The notes below the pieces were generated by a model. It did no database searches, was not told where the DNA came from, and saw only the letters and a program-made list of their open reading frames with translations. This document shows positions 1 through 8,364 of a stretch of DNA of 32,616 nt, one piece after another. The DNA comes from CAYNCE01 sp964522515 (GTDB lineage: Bacteria; Patescibacteriota; Patescibacteriia; UBA2196), in contig CAZFWC010000007.1 of the NCBI GenBank assembly GCA_964522515.1, positions 1-32,616 on the forward strand. Direction: 5' to 3'. The position numbers and the translations under genes are program-made. The number at the start of each line of letters is the position of its first letter. The first letter of the stretch is position 1.

Positions 1-44
1 TAACTAGTGTATATCCGTATTGTTTTCGCATAGACGACCTTTAT

Positions 45-72
45 TTGTGTTTTATACGAATAGTGATATAAT
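45..72 (+). promoter_or_regulatory. Putative promoter upstream of the recombinase gene
   Basis: A TTGTGT hexamer (45-50), a 16-nt spacer and a perfect TATAAT (67-72) form a sigma70-type promoter. Transcription would begin near 79, leaving a leader of about 77 nt before the ATG at 156. Inference from sequence only. Confidence 0.5.
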
Positions 73-110
73 TAATTCAAAAATAATCAATAGTTAGTTA
101 TCAACAATTT

Positions 111-150
111 AATTATATTTTATTTCTTATTAATTATATTTTATTTCTTA
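111..150. repeat. 20-bp tandem duplication in the recombinase leader
   Basis: The unit TAATTATATTTTATTTCTTA occurs twice head to tail just before the recombinase ATG (the first base of the first copy differs or is shared with the flank). It lies in the predicted 5' leader. No function is evident. Confidence 0.7.
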
Positions 151-155
151 AAAAT

Positions 156-992
156 ATGCAAATTGATTTTAAAAAATATTTAAATCAAACAGAACAAGAA
201 TTAAGATTAAGAAATTATAGTTTAAAAACTATAAAAAGTTATTTGGGTTGTTTAAAAGATTATTTTATTTTTTTAACTAATAATTTAAGTTTAAGTGAAA
301 AAAAATTCAAATCAATTGAAAAGATAAAAAAATTTTTACTTATTAAACAAACCAAAGGACAATCACCTCAAACAATAAATCTTTATTTAAACTCAATTAA
401 ATTTTTTTATCGCGATATTTTAAAATCGCAGGAAAAAATAGATTTAAAATTTGCTAAGAGAAATAAAAAATTGCCAGTTGTTTTATCACATGATGAAATT
501 AAAAAAATTTTAAATCAAATAAAAAACCAAAAACATAAATTAATGATTGCATTAACTTACGGAGCTGGCTTGAGAATTAGTGAAGTAATAAATTTAAAAG
601 TTCAAGATATTAATCTGGATGAATTAACAATCCACTTAAAACAAGCAAAAGGCAAAAAAGACAGAATAACAATTTTGCCTGAAAAAATAAAAAAAGATTT
701 AGAAAATTTTGTTGCAAATAAAAAAAATAATTATGTTTTTGAAAGTGAACGCAAAGGAAAATTAAGTGAACGGACAGCGCAAAAAGTTTTTGAAAAAGCT
801 TTAAAAAATGCTAAGATAAAAAAACCAGCTACCTTTCATTCTCTACGCCATTCATTTGCTACTCATTTGTTAGAAAATGGAGTAGATGTGCGCTATGTGC
901 AGGAACTCTTAGGGCACGCTAATATTAGAACAACTCAAATTTATACAAAAGTAACTAATCCCAGTTTGAAAAATATTAAAAGTCCGCTATAA
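156..992 (+). CDS. Tyrosine recombinase, XerC/XerD type
   Basis: This 278-aa protein is a site-specific tyrosine recombinase. Residues about 1-95 match the SAM-like core-binding domain with the usual YSLKTIKSYL segment; the catalytic domain follows. The full catalytic set is visible: Arg140 (GAGLRISEV), Lys165 (AKGKK), His228 and Arg231 (HSLRHSF), His254 (LLGHANI) and the nucleophile Tyr263 (QIYTKV). Length is close to the XerC/D norm of about 300 aa, so it is probably intact. Chromosome-dimer resolution is the likely role if it is the only Xer protein, but an integron- or phage-type integrase cannot be excluded from sequence. No dif-like site or attachment repeats were recognised. It lies 9 bp before the first glycosyltransferase, so the surface-glycan operon may be co-transcribed with it. 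Confidence 0.93.
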   Translation: MQIDFKKYLNQTEQELRLRNYSLKTIKSYLGCLKDYFIFLTNNLSLSEKKFKSIEKIKKFLLIKQTKGQSPQTINLYLNSIKFFYRDILKSQEKIDLKFAKRNKKLPVVLSHDEIKKILNQIKNQKHKLMIALTYGAGLRISEVINLKVQDINLDELTIHLKQAKGKKDRITILPEKIKKDLENFVANKKNNYVFESERKGKLSERTAQKVFEKALKNAKIKKPATFHSLRHSFATHLLENGVDVRYVQELLGHANIRTTQIYTKVTNPSLKNIKSPL

Positions 993-1001
993 TTTAAATA
1001 G

Positions 1002-2060
1002 ATGAAACTATTATTTTTTACCAGAAAAATAGATTCACAGGATCCACGAGTTGGGTTTGTTTCAGATTGGGTAAATGAGTTGGCGCGTCAGCTTGATTTT
1101 TTATATATTTTGGTTTGGCAAAAATCAAAAACAGAAAATTTGCCTGAAAATGTAAAATTAATAGAATTGCCAGAAAATAAATTATTGCGAATTATTGTTT
1201 TAAAATTAAAATTATTAAAATATCTGCCAAAAGTTGATGGAGTTTTTACTCATATGATGCCGATTTATCCTGTTTTAGTTGGTTGTTTTACTAAAATTTT
1301 TAGAAAAAAATTAATTCATTGGTACACCCACAGTTCAGTTGATTGGCAATTAAAATTAAGCAGATTATTTGTAGATGAATATGTTTCAGCTTCTAAAGAA
1401 AGTTTTAAAATGAAAACTAAAAGACCAGTGAATATTTTTGGGCACGGAATTAACATTGATAAAGTCAAAAGTCAAAAGTCAAAAGTCAAAAATTTAAGTC
1501 AAAATTCAAAATTTATTATTTTATCTGTTGGACGGATTAGTCCGTCAAAAAATATTGATATTTTAATTAAAATCGCGGAGCAGATTCAGTTGAATGAGCC
1601 AGATTTGAGAGATAAATTTTTATTTCAAATTATTGGAGCGCCGGGTTTAATTTCGCAACAAAAATATTATTTAGATTTAATTCAAGAGGTTAAAGAAAAA
1701 AAAATAAATTCAGTAGTTGATTTTATTGGAGCTTTGTCGCAAAATGAAATTTTTAAATATTATCAAAATTGTGATTTGTTTATTAATTTGTCAGACACTG
1801 GTTCACTTGACAAAGTAATTTTAGAGGCAATGGCAAGTGGAAAAATTGTTTTAACTTCAAATATTGCTTTTAAAAAAATATTGCCTGAACAATTATTTTG
1901 TTCATCAAAAGATACAAAATATTTAATTAATAAAATAAAAAATATTTATCAAATGCCAGATGAGGAAAAAAATAAATTGCAAAATAAATTAAGACAAGAA
2001 ATTATTGAAAATCATAATTTAGAAAATTTAATTAAAAAGATTGTAAAATTATATAATTAA
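1002..2060 (+). CDS. Glycosyltransferase, GT-B fold (family 1/4-like)
   Basis: This 352-aa protein resembles GT-B glycosyltransferases, which transfer a sugar from a nucleotide donor to a growing glycan at the cytoplasmic membrane face. The C-terminal half carries the typical ILSVGRISPSKNIDILI start of the donor-binding domain and a GSLDKVILEAMASGK segment that matches the E-x7-E region. The N-terminal acceptor domain is divergent. Residues about 154-164 (KVKSQKSKVK) are encoded by a 7-bp tandem repeat and sit in the linker between the two Rossmann domains, where an insertion would be tolerated. It starts 9 bp after the recombinase stop and is the first gene of the glycan run. Donor and acceptor cannot be predicted. 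Confidence 0.85.
   Translation: MKLLFFTRKIDSQDPRVGFVSDWVNELARQLDFLYILVWQKSKTENLPENVKLIELPENKLLRIIVLKLKLLKYLPKVDGVFTHMMPIYPVLVGCFTKIFRKKLIHWYTHSSVDWQLKLSRLFVDEYVSASKESFKMKTKRPVNIFGHGINIDKVKSQKSKVKNLSQNSKFIILSVGRISPSKNIDILIKIAEQIQLNEPDLRDKFLFQIIGAPGLISQQKYYLDLIQEVKEKKINSVVDFIGALSQNEIFKYYQNCDLFINLSDTGSLDKVILEAMASGKIVLTSNIAFKKILPEQLFCSSKDTKYLINKIKNIYQMPDEEKNKLQNKLRQEIIENHNLENLIKKIVKLYN
1461..1491. repeat. Heptameric tandem repeat (AAAAGTC)n inside a coding region
   Basis: Four tandem copies of AAAAGTC (the first lacks one A) lie within the glycosyltransferase gene at 1002-2060. The 7-bp unit cycles through all reading frames and encodes KVKSQKSKVK. A sister heptamer array is found inside prfA at 20652-20679. 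Confidence 0.85.
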
Positions 2061-2061
2061 A

Positions 2062-2097
2062 CAGATCCTTTCCCGAGTACTCGGGACTCAGGATGAC
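2062..2097. repeat. Dispersed palindromic repeat (CAGATCC...GGATGAC type)
   Basis: A 36-bp element begins CAGATCCTT, contains the perfect palindrome TCCCGAGTACTCGGGA (2071-2086) and ends CAGGATGAC. A longer relative lies at 15740-15803 with the same ends and core. The final GGATGAC supplies an ATG at 2093 in frame with the next gene, which makes that upstream start suspect. Confidence 0.8.
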
Positions 2098-2107
2098 AAT
2101 ATTTTTT

Positions 2108-3391
2108 ATGAAAATTTGTTTTGTTGCTTACAAATTCGGAACTGAAAAAGAAATAGGCGAACATTTAGGCACTTATCACTATTTTATTGAAATAACTCGT
2201 TATTTAGTAAAAGCTGGACACGAGGTTTTTGTAATTTCTCCGTGGATTTCATTTTTTAAAAAAGGAAGCAATGAAGTTGATGGGGTAAAAATTTTGCGAT
2301 ACTTTCCGCCTCTTTGGAATAAAATTTGGTTGTTTCCTTTAAATAAAATTTTAAGATTTTTGTATTTAAAAATTACTCAATTAATGGTTTTAAGTTTTCA
2401 AAAAAAATATAAACCAGATGTATTTTTTGTTTGGCAGGCAAGAGAAACCGCGTATGCTTTAGCTAAAATAAAAAATAAATTAAAATCATTATTTATTTTC
2501 CGGCAAATCACAACTTGGCAATGGCATTTTAATAGAACTGCGCAGGATATTTTTAATAAGAAAAAATGGTACAAATTTTTTCAAAAAATTAAATTAAATA
2601 AATTATTAAATATTTTGTTAGAATTTTTATTAGATAGAAAATCACAAAAGAAATACGCAGATGAGATTTATAAAAAAGCAGATAAAGTAGTTTTTGTAAG
2701 TCAAATTGCAGCTAACGAAGCTTTGCAAATGAATTTGCAAAATTCAAAAGTTGAAATTTTACCAGTTTGTATTGATACAAATGAATTTAAACCATTAAAT
2801 AAAAAACAGGAATTAAAACAAGAATTAAATATAAAAGGAAAAAAAGTGATTATTTTTATTGGAAGAATTAATTTTGCAGAAAAAGGTTTAGGATATTTGC
2901 TTAACGCAATTGATAAAATACGCAGTGAAGTTGATAATGTAAATTTGATAATTATTGGCGGGGGAGGCGAAAGTGAAAGAATGTTTAATATGATTAAAGA
3001 ATTAAAATTAGAAAATAACATTCAAGCAGTTGGCAAAAAACCATTTTCAAGTTTAGTTAAATATTTAAATGCTTCAGATGTTTTTGTAATGCCTTCAGTT
3101 TGGCTTGAAACTTTTGGGCAAGTAACTATTGAAGCAATGGCTTGCGGTTTACCAGTTGTTAGTTTTGATGCAGGAGCAAGTCCTTTTATTAATTTAAATG
3201 AACAAACAGGAATTGTTGCGCCAAGTAAAAATGTAGACAAATTAGCAAATGGATTAATTAGAATTTTACAAGATGATGGATTGCGTGAAAAGTTTGGTCA
3301 ATCTGCGCGACAAAGAGTAATTGATAATTATACTTATGAAGTTGTTATTAATAAATTTATAGAAATTATAAAAAATGCAAAATCAAATTAA
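2108..3391 (+). CDS. Glycosyltransferase family 4-like
   Basis: This 427-aa GT-B glycosyltransferase shows VIIFIGRINFAEKGLGYLL at the start of the nucleotide-sugar domain and the classic GT4 signature LETFGQVTIEAMACGLPVV, including the E-x7-E pair. The N-terminal acceptor domain starts MKICFVAYKFG. I place the start at 2108, not at the in-frame ATG at 2093, because 2093 lies inside a dispersed palindromic repeat and the family normally begins at the first beta strand (KICFVAY). It overlaps the following SDR gene by 17 bp, which supports translational coupling in the glycan operon. It is longer than its neighbours because of an Arg/Lys-rich helical insert in the first domain. Substrate unknown. 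Confidence 0.9.
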   Translation: MKICFVAYKFGTEKEIGEHLGTYHYFIEITRYLVKAGHEVFVISPWISFFKKGSNEVDGVKILRYFPPLWNKIWLFPLNKILRFLYLKITQLMVLSFQKKYKPDVFFVWQARETAYALAKIKNKLKSLFIFRQITTWQWHFNRTAQDIFNKKKWYKFFQKIKLNKLLNILLEFLLDRKSQKKYADEIYKKADKVVFVSQIAANEALQMNLQNSKVEILPVCIDTNEFKPLNKKQELKQELNIKGKKVIIFIGRINFAEKGLGYLLNAIDKIRSEVDNVNLIIIGGGGESERMFNMIKELKLENNIQAVGKKPFSSLVKYLNASDVFVMPSVWLETFGQVTIEAMACGLPVVSFDAGASPFINLNEQTGIVAPSKNVDKLANGLIRILQDDGLREKFGQSARQRVIDNYTYEVVINKFIEIIKNAKSN

Positions 3392-4109
3392 AACAGTTTT
3401 AATAACTGGCGCAAGTTCTGGCATTGGTCAAGCAACTGCTTTTAGATTTGCTAAAGAAAAATATAATTTAATTTTAACTTATAATAAAAACAAACAAGGA
3501 GCTGAAGAAACAAAAAATAAATGTAAGGAATTAGGCGCTGATGAAATTTTAATTTTACAGCTTGATTTAAAAAATCAAGACAATATTAAACAGGTTGTTA
3601 ATGTCACACTTAATAAATATTCTAAAATTGATATTTTAATAAACAATGCTGCCGTGATTAAAATGAATTATTTAAAAAAACAAAGTTTAGCTGATATTGA
3701 TGAACAAATTCAAACAAATTTAACAGGATTAATCAAGCTGTCTAAATTATTTTTACCACATCTTAAACAGTCTTTAATTAATATTGGCAGTAATCTTAGT
3801 ACTATTGGTAAAAGCAGAGCAGGAGTTTATTCAGCCACAAAATTTGGAGCGCGCGGTTTTACTAAATCAATAGCTTTAGAAAGAAAGGATTTGCAAGTTC
3901 ATATTGTTAATCCAAGTTTAACTGCCACTCCAATGGTAAATTATCAAGGAATGAATCCTAAAAAAGTTGCAGAAGTTATTTTTAACACGGCAGTTGGAAA
4001 TTATAAAAGTAAATCCGGTTCAGATGTGAATGTAAGAGATTATAGATTTGGCAAATTTTTAGCAAAAATAATTATATTTTTAAAAAAGATTAAAAATTTA
4101 TTTTTATGA
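3375..4109 (+). CDS. Short-chain dehydrogenase/reductase (SDR)
   Basis: This 244-aa protein is a classical SDR, a single-domain NAD(P)-dependent oxidoreductase. It has the cofactor-binding TGASSGIG at residues 11-18, the NNAAV motif, an IGS catalytic-serine strand (LINIGSN) and the YSATKFG active site with Tyr and Lys four residues apart. It overlaps the glycosyltransferase before it by 17 bp and the one after it by 4 bp (ATGA), so it belongs to the glycan operon. A role in modifying a sugar precursor or a carrier is plausible by context. SDRs cover so many substrates that fatty-acid or quinone reduction cannot be excluded. Confidence 0.88.
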   Translation: MQNQIKTVLITGASSGIGQATAFRFAKEKYNLILTYNKNKQGAEETKNKCKELGADEILILQLDLKNQDNIKQVVNVTLNKYSKIDILINNAAVIKMNYLKKQSLADIDEQIQTNLTGLIKLSKLFLPHLKQSLINIGSNLSTIGKSRAGVYSATKFGARGFTKSIALERKDLQVHIVNPSLTATPMVNYQGMNPKKVAEVIFNTAVGNYKSKSGSDVNVRDYRFGKFLAKIIIFLKKIKNLFL

Positions 4110-5155
4110 CAGTTTGTTTTTTTGGAAATTATATTTCAGATTATTCTCGTGTAAGAGTTTTGCGAAAAGGTTTTCAGCAAAATAATTTTGAAGTTTTAGA
4201 ATGTCACACAAGAAAAAAAGGTTTTAAAAAATATTTAGAGTTGTATAAACAGCATAAAAAAGTTAAAAATAAATATGATATTTTGTTAGTTATGATGGGG
4301 GGCCAAACGCTGGTTTGGTTTGCAAAATTAATTTCAAATAAAAAAATTATTTTTGATGCTTTTACTTCTTTGTATTTAACTAATGTTGAGGACAGGAAAA
4401 TTTGTTCATCAAAAAGTTTTAAAGCCAAATATTACGCGTGGCTTGATAAATCTTCTTGCAAAAAAGCTGATAAAATTTTACTAGACACTCAAGCGCAGAT
4501 TAATTATTTTGTTGAAAAATATAAATTAAATAAAAATAAATTTATTAGAGTTTTTGTTGGATCAGAGAACGATTGTGGATTAATTAATAAAAATAATAAT
4601 AAATTTAGTAATAAATTTATTGTTCACTGGCACGGCTACATTGTTCCATTTTATAGTTTAGAAACTATTATTAAATCTGCAAAAATTTTAGAAAAATATA
4701 AAGATATTGAATTTCAAATAGTGACTAGATTTAATAGTAAATATGAAAATATAAAAAATTTATCTGAAAAATTAAATTTAAAAAATATTAAATTTTTTCC
4801 AGAAACAGATTATCAAGGAGTGTTTAAATTTATTAATCAAGCAGATATTTGTTTAGGAATTTTTGGTGATAATAAAAAAGCGCAAGTTGTAATTCCAAAT
4901 AAAATTTATGAAGCAGTAGCTTGCGCTAAACCAATTATTACTGTAAATCACAAAGTTTTAAATGAATTATTTATTGAAAATAAAAATATAATTTTAGTTA
5001 ATTCAAAAGATGAAAAAGATTTAGCAAATAAAATTTTAGAATTAAAAAATAATAAAGAATTAAGAAATAAAATTAGTCAAAATTTATATAAATTATATCA
5101 AGAAAAATTAACCCCACAATATATTGTTCAGCAGATAATAAAAATATTTATTTAA
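4106..5155 (+). CDS. Glycosyltransferase, GT-B (family 4-like)
   Basis: This 349-aa protein has the two-domain GT-B layout. The N-terminal domain begins MTVCFFGNY. A linker strand FIVHWHGYIVPFYSLETII opens the donor domain, and a VVIPNKIYEAVACAKPIITVN segment carries the conserved glutamates of GT4 enzymes. Its start overlaps the SDR stop as ATGA, so the two are translationally coupled. The HWHGYI motif with a following proline resembles enzymes of capsule and O-antigen loci, but the substrate cannot be told. A 28-bp gap separates it from the first methyltransferase. Confidence 0.85.
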   Translation: MTVCFFGNYISDYSRVRVLRKGFQQNNFEVLECHTRKKGFKKYLELYKQHKKVKNKYDILLVMMGGQTLVWFAKLISNKKIIFDAFTSLYLTNVEDRKICSSKSFKAKYYAWLDKSSCKKADKILLDTQAQINYFVEKYKLNKNKFIRVFVGSENDCGLINKNNNKFSNKFIVHWHGYIVPFYSLETIIKSAKILEKYKDIEFQIVTRFNSKYENIKNLSEKLNLKNIKFFPETDYQGVFKFINQADICLGIFGDNKKAQVVIPNKIYEAVACAKPIITVNHKVLNELFIENKNIILVNSKDEKDLANKILELKNNKELRNKISQNLYKLYQEKLTPQYIVQQIIKIFI

Positions 5156-5183
5156 ATTAATTAAAATAAATATTAAATAATTT

Positions 5184-5837
5184 ATGACTTCCATTGTGAA
5201 AAATTATTATGAGCAAAAGCAAGATTACGGAATGAATTCATTACGAAGAAAAAAGATTTTAAGTTTGATTGGAAAGAATTTAAAATATAAAAGAATTTTA
5301 GATGTAGGGTGCGCAAGTGGTTATTTATCCAAAGATTTGAAACAAAAAGATAATTATGTTGTTGCAGTAGATATTTCTGAAAACAATATATCTAAAATTG
5401 TAAATTATGTTGATCAAGCACTAGTTTTAGATATTGAAAATAATAATTGGCCAGAAGATTTTATTGAAAATAAATTTGATATTATTATTGCAGCTGAAAT
5501 TATAGAACATATTTTTGATCAGCAAAAATTTTTAGAAAAAATAAAGGTTATTTTGAAAACAAACGGATTTTGTATTATGACTACTCCTAATTTTTTACTT
5601 TGGAATAACAGATTAAGGATGTTATTTGGCCAATATGGAGAAAAAGAAATTTTATACGATCAGAGTCATATCCATTTATTAAGTTATGATGGTTTTAAAA
5701 AACTGCTAGCAGAGAGTGGCTTTAAAATTATGACCCAAAATAATATTTTGTATCCCAATAAACTAGAAAAAATTAAAAATTTTTTGCCGGCCAATCTATT
5801 TGTTTTTCAATCAATTTTTAAGCTAAAATTAAAATAA
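5184..5837 (+). CDS. Class I SAM-dependent methyltransferase
   Basis: This 217-aa protein has the class I methyltransferase fold: motif I RILDVGCASGYLSKDL, an acidic end of strand 2 (VVAVDIS), and the post-motif IIIAAEIIEHIFDQQKFL typical of the Methyltransf_11/23 group, followed by an FCIMTTPNF strand. It is one of three unrelated-looking methyltransferases in the run, so sugar O-methylation or capping of the surface glycan is plausible. It stops 2 bp before the next glycosyltransferase. No substrate-specific feature is visible. Confidence 0.88.
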   Translation: MTSIVKNYYEQKQDYGMNSLRRKKILSLIGKNLKYKRILDVGCASGYLSKDLKQKDNYVVAVDISENNISKIVNYVDQALVLDIENNNWPEDFIENKFDIIIAAEIIEHIFDQQKFLEKIKVILKTNGFCIMTTPNFLLWNNRLRMLFGQYGEKEILYDQSHIHLLSYDGFKKLLAESGFKIMTQNNILYPNKLEKIKNFLPANLFVFQSIFKLKLK

Positions 5838-5839
5838 AA

Positions 5840-6997
5840 ATGAAAATATTATATATTTCTAACTCAAGAATTCCAACAGAAAAAGCTTATGGAATTCAAA
5901 TTATGAAAATGTGTGAAGCTTTTAGTGTGCAAAATAATGATGTTGAATTAATTTTGCCAACTAGAAAAAGCAAGATATTTAAAAATATAGATGCTTTTGA
6001 ATTTTATAGCGTAAAACAAAATTTTAAAATTATAAAATTAAAATGTTTTGATCCTAATTTTTTAATCACAAGCATTCAAGGAATTTACATTAAATTTCAA
6101 ATTTTATTTTTTATTTATAATTTAAAAAAATATTTAAAGAAAAATAAAAATAAAAATTTAATTTTATACACTCGCGACGAATATATTTTACCAATTTTAC
6201 AAAAATTTTCTAAAAAAGTTGTTTGGGAAGCGCACACTTTACCAAAAAATAAAAGACATTATTTAAAATATTGGGGAAAATGTTTCAGAATAATTACTAT
6301 TTCTCAAGGTTTAAAAAATGAGCTTGTAAAATTAGGTTTGAATGAAAATAAAATTTTGGTTGCGTCTGATGGGGTTGATTTAGAAAAATTTAAAAATATT
6401 AACCACCCCCAACCCTTCCTTGAAAAGGAGGGGAGACAAAGATTAAACTTGCCAGCAGATAAAAAGATAATTTTGTATGCAGGGCATTTATATAATTGGA
6501 AAGGCGTGCAAATTTTAGCAGATGCGTCTAAATTTTTAGATAAAAATATTTTAATTGTATTTGTTGGTGGCACAGATTTTGATATTAAAAATTTTAAAAA
6601 TAAAAATCAAGATCTAATTAAAGAAAATAAAATTTTAATTTTAGGATATAAAAAACCAGAATCAATTCCCAAATATTTAAAATCAGCAGACATTTTAGTT
6701 TTACCTAATTCAGCTAAAAATATAAAGTCATCCTGGACTTCACCATTAAAACTTTTTGAATATATGGCTTCAAATGTCCCAATTATTGCTTCTGATTTAG
6801 TTTCAATTAAAGAAGTTTTAAATAAAAATAATGCAATTTTTTTTAAACCAGATGATTCAAAAGATTTAGCTGAAAAAATTAAAAATTTATTGCAGAATCA
6901 AGATTTAAGTGTTAAGATTTCAACCCAAGCTTTAAAAGATGTTCAGAATTATACTTGGCAGAAAAGAGCGCAAAAAATAATTAATTTTGTAAAATAA
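5840..6997 (+). CDS. Glycosyltransferase family 4-like with a repeat-encoded insert
   Basis: This 385-aa GT-B enzyme begins MKILYISNSRIPTEKAYGIQ, the acceptor-domain opening common in GT4 proteins. Its donor domain starts IILYAGHLYNWKGVQILADA and carries SPLKLFEYMASNVPIIASD with the conserved glutamate. Between the domains, residues about 188-200 (NHPQPFLEKEGRQ) are encoded by a GC-richer palindromic stretch at 6401-6435 unlike the AT-rich surroundings, so this looks like an in-frame repeat insertion in the interdomain linker. The gene is 2 bp after one methyltransferase and directly abuts another (TAAATG). Its sugar specificity is unknown. Confidence 0.88.
   Translation: MKILYISNSRIPTEKAYGIQIMKMCEAFSVQNNDVELILPTRKSKIFKNIDAFEFYSVKQNFKIIKLKCFDPNFLITSIQGIYIKFQILFFIYNLKKYLKKNKNKNLILYTRDEYILPILQKFSKKVVWEAHTLPKNKRHYLKYWGKCFRIITISQGLKNELVKLGLNENKILVASDGVDLEKFKNINHPQPFLEKEGRQRLNLPADKKIILYAGHLYNWKGVQILADASKFLDKNILIVFVGGTDFDIKNFKNKNQDLIKENKILILGYKKPESIPKYLKSADILVLPNSAKNIKSSWTSPLKLFEYMASNVPIIASDLVSIKEVLNKNNAIFFKPDDSKDLAEKIKNLLQNQDLSVKISTQALKDVQNYTWQKRAQKIINFVK
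6401..6435. repeat. Palindromic repeat inserted in a glycosyltransferase gene
   Basis: A C-rich arm (CCCCCAACCCTTCCTT), a short GA loop and a complementary G-rich arm (AAAGGAGGGG) form a stem-loop within the 5840-6997 gene. It is read in frame as HPQPFLEKEGR. Base composition differs sharply from the neighbouring coding sequence. Confidence 0.7.
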
Positions 6998-7645
6998 ATG
7001 AAACATTTTAAAAATTTAGAAAAACACATAATAAATTTAAAAAGTAAAAAAATTCTTGATATTGGAAGTGGCAAAGGAGATTTTTTAATTTATTTAACAA
7101 AAAATAATTATAGTATTATTGGTTTAGAAAAAAATCTTGATTATATTAAAATTACACAAGAAAAAGCAAAAAAGAATAATTTAAATATTAATTTAGTTCA
7201 AGGTGAGGCGGAAAATTTACCTTTTAAAAATAATTATTTTGATTTTATAAATTGCAATGAAATAACAGAACACATAAATAATCCAAAAAAATTATTAGCA
7301 GAATGTTGCAGAGTTTTAAAAAACAATGGGCAGATGTATGTAAGTTTTCACAATCGTTTTGGGATTTATGATTTTCATTATCATTTGTGGTTTATTAATT
7401 GGCTACCTCGTAAATTAGCTGATAAAATAATAAGAATAATCGGCAAAGAAAAACATTACTCAAAAGCAGGATTTCAAAAATTGTCAGAAATGCATTATTA
7501 TTTTTATTATCAAATAATTAAATTGCTTAAAAAGTATGATTTTAAAATAGAAGATACTCGTAGAAAAAAAATTAAAAATAAATTTATTTATAGTATTATA
7601 AAATATTTTATTTCAACTTATCATTTTATAATTACAAAAAAATAA
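6998..7645 (+). CDS. Class I SAM-dependent methyltransferase
   Basis: This 215-aa protein has motif I KILDIGSGKGDFLIYL, an acidic residue after strand 2 (IIGLEKN), motif II-like FDFINCNEITEHINNP and the strand MYVSFHNRFG, all typical of Methyltransf_11 enzymes. The C-terminal part is rich in aromatic and basic residues (HYHLWFINWLPRKL) and may associate with the membrane or recognise an acceptor lipid or glycan. It directly abuts the preceding glycosyltransferase and the next methyltransferase with no spacer, so the three are almost certainly one transcript. Substrate unknown. Confidence 0.87.
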   Translation: MKHFKNLEKHIINLKSKKILDIGSGKGDFLIYLTKNNYSIIGLEKNLDYIKITQEKAKKNNLNINLVQGEAENLPFKNNYFDFINCNEITEHINNPKKLLAECCRVLKNNGQMYVSFHNRFGIYDFHYHLWFINWLPRKLADKIIRIIGKEKHYSKAGFQKLSEMHYYFYYQIIKLLKKYDFKIEDTRRKKIKNKFIYSIIKYFISTYHFIITKK

Positions 7646-8359
7646 ATGGACAAACAGCTGTTACAAGAAAAACAGTATATCAATTCTTACCATTGGAATA
7701 TAAAAAAGGATTCTTATAGAGGTAGGGAGTATTTTGGCTATTTGGATTTGGCGATTGAAGTTTCTGGTAATCATAAAAATAAAAAAGTCTTAGATGTTGG
7801 TTGCGGTGATGGTTTTTTTGTTAATTATTTAAGCAAAAAAGGTTTTAAAAATGTTGAAGGGTTAGATTATTCAAAACAAGCAATCAAATTAGCGAAGGAA
7901 AGACAAATTAATAAATATTTTTTTGTTTACGATTTAACACAAAATAAATTACCAGAAAATAAATACGATATAATTACATTGATAGAAGTTTTGGAGCATA
8001 TTCAACCATACAAAATTAATATTTTTTTAAAGAATATATTGGGAGGAATTAAAGTTGGCGGCAAATTAATTGTTACTGTTCCGTCGACAAATACAAAATT
8101 AATAAACAAACATTTTCAACATTTCAGCGATAAAACTTTGAGACACATATTTAAAAGAAGTAATTTAAAAATAATTAAAATAATAGGGCAAAATGATTTG
8201 GTATGGTATAAAAATATTTTATATAAAATTTTACATAATCGTTTGTATAATATCATTAAACTTAGTAATTGGTATAATCAAAATATTTATCCTAAATGGG
8301 TGAATAGATCAAAAATAAAATCAGCTGGGAGGTTAATACTATTTGCTGAAAAAAAATAA
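7646..8359 (+). CDS. Class I SAM-dependent methyltransferase
   Basis: This 237-aa protein carries motif I KVLDVGCGDGFFVNYL, the acidic strand-2 end VEGLDYS and post-motif IITLIEVLEHIQPYKI followed by KLIVTVPSTN. It resembles the UbiG/Methyltransf_23 group. It is the last gene of the + strand glycan run; its stop lies 5 bp from the end of the convergent flippase gene, with no obvious stem-loop terminator in between. By context it probably methylates a sugar or a glycan terminus. Confidence 0.87.
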   Translation: MDKQLLQEKQYINSYHWNIKKDSYRGREYFGYLDLAIEVSGNHKNKKVLDVGCGDGFFVNYLSKKGFKNVEGLDYSKQAIKLAKERQINKYFFVYDLTQNKLPENKYDIITLIEVLEHIQPYKINIFLKNILGGIKVGGKLIVTVPSTNTKLINKHFQHFSDKTLRHIFKRSNLKIIKIIGQNDLVWYKNILYKILHNRLYNIIKLSNWYNQNIYPKWVNRSKIKSAGRLILFAEKK

Positions 8360-8364
8360 TTATA

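Noticed and set aside
156..992. Prophage or integron boundary marked by the tyrosine recombinase
   Set aside because: There are no phage genes, attachment repeats or gene cassettes nearby; a housekeeping Xer role is simpler.
3375..4109. UGA recoded as glycine, as in some CPR lineages
   Set aside because: Genes such as the SDR and the 25035-26132 glycosyltransferase end naturally at TGA in ATGA overlaps, and conserved proteins contain no internal TGA.
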